This document shows, piece by piece, positions 36,501 to 48,500 of a stretch of 64,000 nt of DNA (within the stretch, counting starts at the first letter, position 1; every line of letters starts with the position of its first letter). The stretch is from positions 10,863,879 to 10,927,878 of the forward strand of contig NC_092689.1 in the NCBI RefSeq assembly GCF_964275005.1, in the 5' to 3' direction. The notes beneath the pieces were generated by a model that worked only from the letters and a program-made list of their open reading frames with translations, did no database searches and was not told where the DNA came from. A program made the translations under genes and the position numbers. This DNA is from Diadema setosum. Lineage: Eukaryota > Echinodermata > Echinoidea > Diadematoida > Diadematidae.

Positions 36501-39500
36501 TGCGGTGTCAGTCAGTGACTTGTGGTGTGGTTATTTGCTTCTTAGAATGGAACGTCGGGTATCAAAGGCTGCGTTTATCTAACTTGAGAGAGAGAATCAC
36601 GTTTCTAAACGCGTTTGGAACGGTGTTCGCAAACGTGGTTTGAAACGCGATTCACGGGGAGCTGCGTTTATCTAACCATCATACAATCGTGATTCGAGTG
36701 GTGTCACTGCGCAGCTGCTTTGCGCTGTTTGACCCGGGAAGTAAAGGTCAACTGCATACCCACCAAACGTGCCTCCTCAGTCGCACACAAATAATGGGTA
36801 GAGAGCACAACTGGAAACAGCTGGGATTTGACCTTGAGATATAAACACGTTTCAAAACGGCATTGCGTTTATCTACTCACAGAACGGCAATCGTGGTCTC
36901 AAACTTGTTTCAAAACGCCCTTTGAAAGGCGTTCCAAAACGGCATTTCTAAACGCGTTTGAAAACACGGTTGCATTTATCTAACCCTTGAAAATGCCTCA
37001 AACGCGTTTAAGATCATGATTCTGCCTCAGAAAAGTTTTAGATAAACGCAGCCAATGTTGCACTTTCCTCAAGATTAGCTAGTTTGAATGTTATTTGCTT
37101 CAAAAGGTGGTAGCTCTCTTTCACATCCTGTCTTTTGCAACAATTTTCGTATTTCATAAAATGTGATTGTTGTCATCCACATTTCTACCTACCTAGCAAC
37201 TGAAAATCAAAATCGCCTATATGTACAATTTTCCCTCAAACTGACTCTCAAAATTTGATGGTTTCAAGTAAACAGTGAACTCTCCTGTTATGATTTCTTT
37301 TTCATGTTTATGGCCCATGTATTCTTCAGTGAATATTGCAGAAAACAATACCTGCAAAGCTGTAAAGAAAGGAAATAAATATATTGAAAGCAGCTTTTGA
37401 TGTGAACAAAGCTGAACAACCCAGCCCCCCTCCCTCCCCCCCAAAAAAAATAACACCTTAGAAAAAAAAAAATACATACATCAAGTATTACATACAGAAA
37501 TGAATCCATGTAAGAGAAAAGAGTAATCATACTGACCCATTGAAATTTGCACATCAATTTACATGTTAGTACTTTCTAGGAATCAAGGGTCCCTAGCAGT
37601 ATTTCACAATTTACTGCATTTCAGCTTTGCTACCAGTTTGAGGTCCAGATTATGTGGGAATTTCTGCTGTCAACTATTTCTCAAGGAAACCCTGCCTGTT
37701 CCTTTCAAAATGACCTTTGGTAACTGACTCCTCGCTAAGGTTTGGCAGCATTTCCTGTAGGATGAAAATGTTGACTTCATCTTGCAGATATTTCATAGTA
37801 ACTCTGAATCTTACATGCAGGCATCATGTTGAGAAGGAAATGTATTCGTTGTTGTTTTTTGTAGGGGGAGGGGTTCAAAATGATGCGCAAACTATATACC
37901 GTGTTTTGGTCATACATTCAGAATTGCTTTATCAATGTTTCCAAACGAGTTAATTCATTCAACTTACTAGACCTGCAGTACGGCTGTTTGCAGGTACATG
38001 TAGCTGGTGCCAGGGAGCACCTCCCTGCTGGTGCTTTTGCACAAAGTCATGCAAAGGTTCACCAACTTGAGAGCATTGATTGCTGGTGTGGACATTTAGT
38101 CCTCACTCTATTCCATTCATCATTTCACGTTTCTATTTCTTCTTCAGGTCCTCCGTCGGCTCGTTCATCTGCCGCCCCGTCCCCCATCCCATCCCAGCAA
38201 TATGACAGCCTAGAGGGCGGCATACCATATTTCCCTAATTCACAAGGTAGACAGATGTGTTCCTTGGGTTATAATTGTGTACTGTAAAAGTGAAAATTTC
38301 ACACATTTTGCACAACCAGAAATTAGCACAAGAATAAAAACATGTTAAAAATTTTTGTTTGCCGTATGTTCCAATAGTTCATAATTCCGCAGAATTAAAA
38401 GACATTCAAAACTCATCTTACCTGGCCGAGCGCAAAAAAAAAAATTACTCACGCAAAAGTATCCACATTTACAGTATTGTTGATGCCTCTTGTGAGGCAT
38501 GTGTTATCTGTATTTGACTGAATTTAAATGAATGTGTGGACATTGATTGCAAAGACAGGGAATTAGATTTTCTCTTCTTCTGGGGAATATTAGAACAGAT
38601 TTACAGAGTATGAATACAGAGCATTTATAAGTGGAAATTTTCATTGTGTTGAAATTTTTGTGTACTTCGCGAAACCAGAAGCTAGCGCGAAAATAGAAGC
38701 CCGCGAATAATTTTGCCTGCCATATATTCCAGTAGTTAATGTCCTGATTCTGCGGAATTAAGGGTTTCTTGGACAAACACTGTACTAGGGCTTTCTAAAG
38801 CTTAGTCGGTAGAGCACCGGGCTAGCAATCTGGAGGTCTCGGGTTCGAATTCCGATGGAATTCCATTTCCTTTGCTCATTTTTCTACTTAATGAATTAAA
38901 AACATGTGAAATTCATCTTACCCGGCCGAGTGTTAAAAATTACTCACGCGAAAATATCCACTTTTACAGTAAACAAAGAGCAGATGGTTGCCAATGATTG
39001 AGTTATGATATAACAAACTATCATCATTAAAGGGATGGTATAGTATTGGTGGAGATGAGAATTGGGCTTTTAACTTTTTGCAAGGTACCAAGGATTCACT
39101 TATGAAATACCAGTAGTACAGAGTATACCATTCTAATAGGAATTCAAAGTTTATTTGATGAAAATCGGTTTTGGAATGGCTTAGACATCCAAAAACAAAG
39201 TAAATCAAAGCAATTGTGATAAAAAGTGGGTTCCACCTTTTATTTGGATCGCTCTATTTTGGATATCTTGGCTATTTCAAAACCAATTTTCATCGAATGA
39301 ACGTTGAATTTCTCTTGGAATAACATTCTCTTTTACATTTTATTAGAGGTTTTTCATTATCTCACCAAAAAATGTTAGAAACCTGAAATTAGGTCTCAAC
39401 CAAAACTATGCAATCCCTCTAAACAAGTAATTGAGACGTTGTGTTCTTTCTATTGCCTTTTGAATGAGGAACTCATAAGTTACCCTGCAACTTCTTCTTC

Positions 39501-42500
39501 AGGTCCACCTCCAGCCGGTGAGTTCCTCCAGCATGGCCAGTTTGGCCATTCCAACACCTACACAGGGCCACCCACCCATGCCAGCGGTCAGTACCTGGGA
39601 CCCCCTCCTCCTGGTGGACATGCGCCCCCTGCTGTTGGAGGCCCCCCTCCCACGGGTCCCCCTCCCATGGGTGGACCACCGATGGGCGGGCCCCCTATGG
39701 GTGGGCCTCCTATGGGCGGCCCTCCTACGGGCCCTCCAACTGGGCCTCCCATGGGTCCCCCGACAGGCCCACCAACGGGACAAGATATATCTAGGGCTGG
39801 TGGCATGACAGGTAGGTGTATAATAAGTCTCATTAATCACGAAGGAGGTACTGTATTTCTTAGGGTACATCACCACATTTTAAATGAAATTTCAGTAGAA
39901 TCAAGGATATATTAACGTATCTAGTGAGTGAGAATTTTGACTACAGTCGGTTATACACAGTGAAATTTACCAATATTTGCAAGACAGTACATTGTGTAGC
40001 AATGCTTGCTATTGGAGTCTCGTGTTGATATCTTGGTTCTCTCTCTGTTTAAGTTGTTTTACATTTCATAGTGTGTCATGTAGAAGACCCAAAAGGAATT
40101 TTGTGGGAACACAGCTTTTTAGCTGAATCTGTTGCGAAGAATCTTGTCAAACATTTACTGGACTTGAGCAGGGGAGAATGATACTCTTGTATTTCATCAT
40201 TCATATGGCAAATTGTCGTTAACGCGCTTCCCTGCACATGGTAGATTGTCGCTAGGCTGTGGGAGTGCATATAGGGTTAACAAGATCTTATGAGCATGAG
40301 TATAATGTTGAATGTTGAAAGGGGGGGGGGATGGAAAAGACTAATGGTGATGAATACATTCTGTATCTAAAAATGATTTTCTTTTTGTCATTAGCTGTCA
40401 TAGATGTATTTAGTCTTGGTATTGGTTGATCCTATCAAATGGTTTTATAGATGTAAAAGTAGTATTGACTCAAGTGAAATATTTCAGTGAAAATCAGTGA
40501 TGATGTAATTTGTACAACACAATGTATGGGATGTTATATCATGGAATGGACTTTGTAAATTGAATATTTTTTCAGGGAGAAGACAGTATCCCCAGCAACC
40601 AGGTTACATGGGAACTGCACCTCCCCAGCCGAATAGTGGAATGGCCCAGCCACCCACTGGCATGGCACAGCAGCCAGGGCCATTCCAACCCTCGCAGGTG
40701 GGTTCCAGGGGTGGCCCGATGAACGAGGTGCCGAATGATGCGATAAAGAAGGAGGCAGTGAGTCCGTTTGCATGAAGTGCATGGATGTTGTGCATGTGCT
40801 TGGTTTTCGTTCAACTTTGACCCTTTTGTGCAATATGATTTGGCGCTTCGGCAGTCTGGTTACAATGGATGTTTTGGTTTTGTATCGCAACTTGTGTGGT
40901 TGTTAGTAGCTGTGTGTGCTTTAACATTGTGTTGGCGTGTAGAACGCTTTTTGATGAATAAGCTGAATTGAAACATTAACAGAGAAGTGTCTGGCTATCA
41001 TTAAAACCACTAATCTAACTGTGTATTTGTTTGTTTTTTGTTGATGCATGTCTGCCTTGTTGTTTCAGTTACTGTACTAACAGTTTGTTTTTATTAGTAA
41101 TTTACTGTAAAAGTGGAAATTTTCGCGGTGTTGAAATTTTCGCGCATTTCGCGCAACCAGAAACTAGCGCGAAAATAAAAACACGCGAATATTTTTGCTT
41201 GCCATACGTTCCTGTGCGTGATATCTTGATTCCGCGGAATTAAAAACATGCGAAACTCTTCTGACCCGGCCTAGCGCGAAAAATTAGTCGCGCGAAAATA
41301 TCCACTTTTACAGTATGTGTGATGATAGAGCATGGTCATGGTTTTGAGCTAACAAACATGTTATTGAACTGTGTAAAGATGTACCTAAACAGATGATATG
41401 CCATGTTTGACCCCTGTTACATCACGGAGGCAGTGAATGAACCTTGGTTATTATGGAGATGGTAAAAATGTCTTTTAAATTATGAATATTTTTTGATGAT
41501 TTTAGTAGATGTGATGTTTGCCCTATTGTATGTAGTAAGTGCCATTGTTTTTTTTTTTCTTGTTTTTTTTTTTCCAGGTGTAAGAGTGCTTTCAATCAAT
41601 ATACTTAGAAGTTTGCAATAGACATGTCAGTGTAATCTAAGGGTTAATGTATACTTGGATTTTTTTTTTTTAATGAGCTATTGGAGTGTGTATTTTGTTT
41701 TTATTTATTTTATATAAATTGTCACAATTCGGCCTCTGGCTATGATGATGTTATTATCAATGAGACATTAAAAAAATAAAAATAAAATAAAATAAAAAGA
41801 GCATAGATGTATCTATTTTGCTTTAGCACATTTAGGTTTCTTATGCATGTCCTCCTAGGGAAACAGGCATATACATCAACAATGGTTGCAACTGAAACTT
41901 TAAGGAGCTATTATAACTCACCCAAGAGCTCACTGACCCAAGTTCTCTTTGTGTATGCATTGTCAACTAACTCTGCAGACTACTAATCTTTAATCTCAAA
42001 AAGTATTTTGTGTGTGTGTGTGTGTGTGCAGTATCCATTGTTTTTGTCACTGTTCTTACTGAATGTTGATACTGAGTCAAAAAAAATAAATAAATGAATG
42101 AATAGACAGATAAAGGACATTCCATGAGAAAATTTGATGGATAGAAAGATTGATTTATGAATAAGTAGGTAGATGAGAAGACTAGTGGATTAGGCATACA
42201 AAATGTGTAGCTTAGAAATCCATGGAGTACTTATGTGTATATTATTTGTTTTGTTTTTTGTTTTTTTAAAAGACATCAATGAATGACATCAATGCAGGAA
42301 TGAACAACCTGCGGCTTCAAGAGACACGGCCGTTCAACCTGCTTCAGGAGAGGCACATAGTGCAGGCCAAGGAGTTCAAGCCTCCCAAAGCCAAGCTCCA
42401 CCCAGACTACCAGAAGCTCCAAGTCAGTCCAGAGTGAGTAAAAAGGACTAGGGAAGATGGGGGAGGTGAGGGGAAGGGAGATGTTGGTCTGCTTGGAGAT

Positions 42501-45500
42501 GGGGGGGGGGGGGGGGAGGTAGGGGCAAGGGGAAGGGGTAGGGGACATACACTTCATGGTTGGGGCCACAAAACCTAGTTATGTATCTCTAAGATGCCAA
42601 ATGCTCAGGAGAGCGACGACTTGTTGTACCCTTTACCTTTTACTGGATAGAGGGGATGATTGATATTTGACAGTAGAAATTTTACGTAGGGGATTTCACC
42701 ATGTCTGGGGAAAGATGACATTGGAATGGGAGTTACCCCTTGTTTCATTTAAAGGTCCAGTTTACCTTTGGGAGCAGTGATTTCAAAAATGTTCAAGATA
42801 TCACATTTGATGCATATGTGTAGGTCTGTTGTACCACAAAACATCCTACCACATAAAATTTTTGCAATAAAGCCTAAAATATGAGGAGATATCAGCATTT
42901 TTCTCAATAAACCATAACTGTATACGGTTTAGTCTGAAAGCATTCTTATTATAACTATTGTTCACATTTTGTGTATTTAACAATACTTAACATCGATTAT
43001 ACGGATTCAAATTTTTACAGTGGTTGTTTCTATCCCTAACTCTCATTTTAGAACTATTTTAAAGCACTAATGTTGGGTTTTTGTTTCATCTGCAAATGGT
43101 AAATTATGCCTTTAAACAACTGTTCCAAATCTGGCAGGACACTCATATTTCCCGAGTGTCAGTCTCTCCTCATCTTACATGGCAAGATCGATATTTGTCA
43201 ACAAGAGTTTAGCTGCAAATTTGTTTGGGGAAATCTTGTAATTTTAGATTTTGTTATACTGTATTGAAAATGGAATGTGGAATAAACCTGAAGTGGAATT
43301 ACTTTAAAATTGATGGTTACATTGCATCAGTGTCATGTCGGAATCAGCTGACGAATCTATGCAAATTGCTCTTACATTGTACATTGCATATCTTTTGGTT
43401 TAATGAATTGCATATGTTCTGTCACTTCAAACCACTTGCTGATTTTGTTAGGTGCTTGTTGATATTAAGTTTGTAAATACATCTTTTACCTGTTTTGTCA
43501 CTCCTAAATACATATTATATTCTCTCTCTTCAGTGTATTTCGGTGCACCTTGAATGCCATCCCAGAATCTCAGTCACTGCTTCAGAAATCCAGACTTCCT
43601 TTCGGCCTCATCATTCACCCGTTCAGGGACCTCTCAGTAAGTGCAAACTCTCCATAGTGCAGTCTGATAACTGTGGCATGATACTGTTTATCATTTACTC
43701 GGGTTTTCAGATAATTTAGAATTAACTCTCACAACTATTTTTTTCATTAAGTATTTTGATCACCTATCAACTATCTTACAATTAGACTGAATAATTGAAC
43801 AGAATTAGAGTATTATTTGATGGTAAACTGCCCAAAAATCTATTGAGCATAGTGCCTCCTTCTCAAGCCAGTCGTGCCAGTTTGCAAGAAACGCATTTTA
43901 GGAAATCCCAGTCTTTTTCACGACTCTGTCGTTTAAGGACTCGGATGATATAAACAGAGTGAGACATACACTTTTATGTGCTTGAGGCACGCTTTGCTAG
44001 AATGGCATTACTAATGAAATGTTTGATAAAGCCCAGTTGTCACCATTAGTACATGTGAATCTTTTCCCACGCAGCACTTACCAGTAATCCAGTCCAGTGT
44101 GATAGTCCGTTGCAGATCTTGTCGCACCTACATCAACCCGTTTGTCGCCTTCATCGACAACCGGCGGTGGCGCTGCAATCTCTGCTTCAGGGTCAACGAC
44201 TGTGAGTAGACATCTCAATGTTCTTTTGCCCCAAGTGGGGGCTTCCAAGCAATTTTTTTTTTCTTCTGTTGACTGTACCTCTTCATGTGCAAAATCATGA
44301 ATTTAATAAAAAATTGCTCATATGTATCGAAATAGAGCAATGTTATAATTTCATGGCTAGCTTTGATACACTTGCGCTGTGTGGGTGAGGGGCAGAAAAA
44401 GGAAAATGTAAGCGTCCAGTCATACTGACCAATATTTTTGGGCTACACAAGAATAGGTATGGAGCTGCCAATTGATCTATCCATCTTCATTGACTCTTTT
44501 CCCAGGTTCATTTTTTTACCTGTTCAATTTATACAATATGTAGATGCCAGTTAATTCATAAAAAATCATTACACGTTATTGAAAGATACTGACACATAAT
44601 ACAGGAGTACTAGGTACACTATTTTAACCCATTAGGAAAGCCAAGCCTAACATGCTCATCTCATGAAGAAAGGATTAAAATGTTAGAAGACAGGCAAATG
44701 AGAGAGTACCATTTGACGTATTGATGCAGACTTTGCATACTAGGTTAATAAGTAGAGATGGATGATGGGAAAAAATTAATCCATTGTAACAAGAGGAAAC
44801 TTGTATGAAACTTTTGACACGACTTATACCCTGGCCCCATAGTTGTGAAAAAGTTAAATTTCCAAGCTTTTAGATTGGCTTGCATAAAGGGAGCTACCCT
44901 CCTTGAACCTTGAACAGGTGGATTTTCATTTAAGCTCCTTGGATTGATTCTTTTCTTTCTGGCAGTACCCGAAGAGTTCACCTTTGACCCTGTCACGAAG
45001 ACGTACGGAGAACCGCAGAGGAGGCCTGAAATCAAATCCTCAACAATAGAGTTCATCGCACCTTCAGAGTACATGGTGAGACTTTCATCTTCAGACTACA
45101 TATGTCCGCAAGCTTGTGGCCAATACCCTGAATGCAGCTACCTACCAAACAGAATGAAAGGAGATTTTTATTTGTCTGTGTTTGTTTTGCACAAGTTAGA
45201 GGAGAGATTTTATATTGTTTGTGTGTTTTTTTTTTCTTCAAATTGATGCACTGTCTGATTTGCTCTGGAGTTGCATCACTCCAGAATGATTTCTATTTTT
45301 TTCCAGCTGTTTTTGGTAGGAATCAATGTACGGGATGTATTTTTGTCCACTTTTTGCCCATCATAATGTTATCAGGGCTTCTAGTGGAGACAAGTGTAAC
45401 ACAATTGTGATTCTTTGCTTTAAGAACTGTATACAACACTACAAGTGTTGAAGTACAAGTATTATCTCGTCTGGCTAAAGGTCATGTTGATTGAAGTAGT

Positions 45501-48500
45501 ATTGTTTTGTTGTTTGTTTGTTTGTTTTTTTAATCAGTGTGGCTTTGAAATTCCAGTTCCTTGTTGCATTAAAATTGAGATCAAACATATGTCTCTGAAT
45601 ACTCAGTTGTGATCGGCTGATATGTGACTAAAGGTTGACTGCATTTTCTTATGCAACAGGGCCCAGAAGTCACAAATTTAAAATCACAACGAAAGATTTG
45701 ATGAAGAGGTGATCATCATGCAAATTTGAAATATCAGTGAATACGCTGCGTATAAATGGGAATATGTGCATTCTTGTTTTTCAGCTGCGGCCGCCCCAGC
45801 CAGCTGTCTATCTCTTCCTCCTGGATGTCTCCTTCAGCGCGGTGGAGTCCGGCTACCTGTCGGTCATCTGCCAGACGCTCCTAGAGTACATGGAGAAGAT
45901 GCCCGGCGATGCCCGCACCATGATCGGCTTTATCACGTTCGACAGCACGCTGCACTTCTACAGCCTGCCGGAGGGCGCCACCCGGCCGCAGATGATGGTC
46001 GTTTCGGATGTGGACGGTATGTTCCGCAGTTGGCGGCCTACTTATGCACGCACAGTGATCACTATGATTCTTCAAATTCATGAATTCTTGTGTGGAGTTG
46101 GGCTTATTGCAACTGATTGTCAAATTGCCCTTCATTGATGTAAACAAGCGCAGATTATCATGACTACTACTTCCAACACTGAATGATTAGTGTTTATTCA
46201 TGTCGATTAAGGGGAAGTTGTCAATCGGTTGCAACTATGAATTTTTCGTTTCATTGTTCAAAATCACTTAGAAGTATTCTAGCCATACTGTGCACACATT
46301 GAAATCTGTATGACATACAACTTCCTACTACTCTTTCATGTCTACTAATACATGATTACTTTGTCCATTTATTTATTTTTTTTTCATTTCTGTTCTTTTC
46401 ACATGTATGGAGCAAACAATAAATTACTTACAATGCTTTTAGGAATTTCAAGTGCATTGATCTTTTTGTGTTGAAGGATGATGGAGTGTTTAATTAATGT
46501 CCAATGTCATGACTAGGACCTCATGTTAGTGAGACAATAAAAGTTGTAAAGCCAGTGGTTTATTCCAAGGGAATGCATACTTACTAGTGGCAGGTAATTT
46601 GTGCATATTCACAGCTCCACAGCTTTATAAGATTTGAGTAGGTTGCCAGGAATCAGACCAAAGTTGGATTGTATTTGACATGCTTATGAGTGACAAGCTC
46701 AGTTTTATGATGACTATTGTTAGTCCATTACGATGAGTTTGATTCTCTGTTGTGTGTATTCTGCAGAATCAGAACAGAAACCCCCTTAGATTGTATGACA
46801 GATGGTAGCAAAATATTTTGATTCTTCTATGGTTTTTCTTTCTCAGATGTTTTCCTGCCTTGCCCGAGTGATCTCTTGGTCAATGTTCATGAATCAAAAG
46901 AGGTAAGTCAAGAAGTCTGTGCGTGCACCCATATTTGGATAAGGAAGGATTAATATACCTCCCATTGTATGCATATACATCTTTGTTTTGTTTTGTTTTT
47001 TTCAGTTTGAGAAAATACAATATAATATTTATGAAGATTGTATGTGCAAATTCTGCACCTAAAGAAATGTTTTTAAAAGGCAGCCATTTTCATCTTCTCT
47101 ATTTTGTATAATGTTGACTCCAACTCAGAAGTGAAACTGAGAACCACCAAGCCCAAACATTCCATTAAGAGAGAGAAAAAAGTCCTAGTGACATGCTTTA
47201 CTGATACAGTGTTTCTCTTGTGCGTTTTGAAGTGACATATGCATATGTATAAAGTGTAGAGAAGAGCTCACCAGGAGATTAAAAGAAAAATGAACAGTCT
47301 TTAATTAGGACATTTTTGAACTCATGGAGTCTCGGCTTTTTCACTTTTAGATATCTCAGAGACATAAATTCAAGCTTTCTTTCATTTTCTTTTTGTATGT
47401 TACATCCCTCTCCTACAGTTAATATGTGAGCTCCTCAATCAACTGCCGGCCATGTTTGTGGACAACAAGAATACGCAGACGGCACTGGGACCAGCCTTAC
47501 AAGCTGCTCTCAAACTCATGGTATGTCTTGTTTCCACTACCGTTTTTTTTTAAAAGTCATCACCTGTAGCTCTCGCTTTCATCACTAAAAGGAAAGAATG
47601 ACCAATTATGAATATAAATATCAAATTCAAAACTACAAATCAGCAGGGAAATAATAAGTTAACTTGATAGGACTGTACAGAGCTGAAGATAAAGCTGGAC
47701 TATTTCAAGTGTTATTCAATTTGCCATTTAATTGCCAATATTTGAAAGCTTGTCGAGATGTCAAGGTGCCTGTACTGTGACATCTTCACAGCATAACTGT
47801 GTCTTTGAATATGAGCAAGAAATTCAATGATCAAAAGTGACATGGTAAACAAGACTTTGCCTGCCAATGGTGATTGATGTTCAGGTTTGTCACATCAAGG
47901 CGCATTCTCTTCAGACTGAGCTTTGAGGTTCCCTAATGATTTAGCCGCATTTATTTATATATTCATTTTTTCTTTGGTTGGTTGCATTGATATGTGTTGG
48001 TGTGACCACTAAGGAAGCATTGAAAGCTTTTAAGCAAGCAACCACAAGACTGAGAGATTAAGGTCCCTTCAGAAGGGTTGGGCAGTGACAGTAAATTGTC
48101 TTGCCGTGGGGCATATATAACTGTCACAGCCAGTGCACTCCAACCAGGAAAATAGTGATTGATAGTCCATGGTCTTTTCCACTTAGCCACAACATCAGCT
48201 CCTCAGTTTGCACAAGTGTTGTAGTTGTTTCAGTCTCTTTCTCTTCTGACAGCCCTAGGGTGCGTTCAAGCACTCTAAAGCGAACCAAAGCATACTGTTC
48301 TGAACTGTGCCAGATTTGGAGCATTTGAGCGCTCTGTCGAGAAAGCTTTCATCATGAGTTATTTTTAGAGGAAGTATCATGCATTTTGTAGCAATGGGGT
48401 CATTCACCTGGTGTGCTTAAACTACTTACAGATATCCTAAACGAAGAGAATGAACTCTTTGCATTATGATGTATGTGCATGTTACGCGCATCCTTCACAT

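Larger units (their letters stand above)
29043..38147 (+). other. 9.1-kb sec24 intron rich in MITEs
   Basis: Holds elements at 30362-30928, 31081-31321, 33545-33927 and 36567-37053, a (TAAA)n tract (34111-34149) and an exon-like antisense stretch (34339-34455). No other coding signal recognised. Confidence 0.7.

Noticed and set aside
38791-38865. A functional tRNA-Ala gene
   Set aside because: D, anticodon and T arms fit, but the acceptor stem does not pair and the unit is inside a SINE-like insertion with target duplications.
39499-39876. 125-codon minus-strand frame over the Gly-Pro-rich sec24 exon
   Set aside because: Shadow of the coding minisatellite on the opposite strand.
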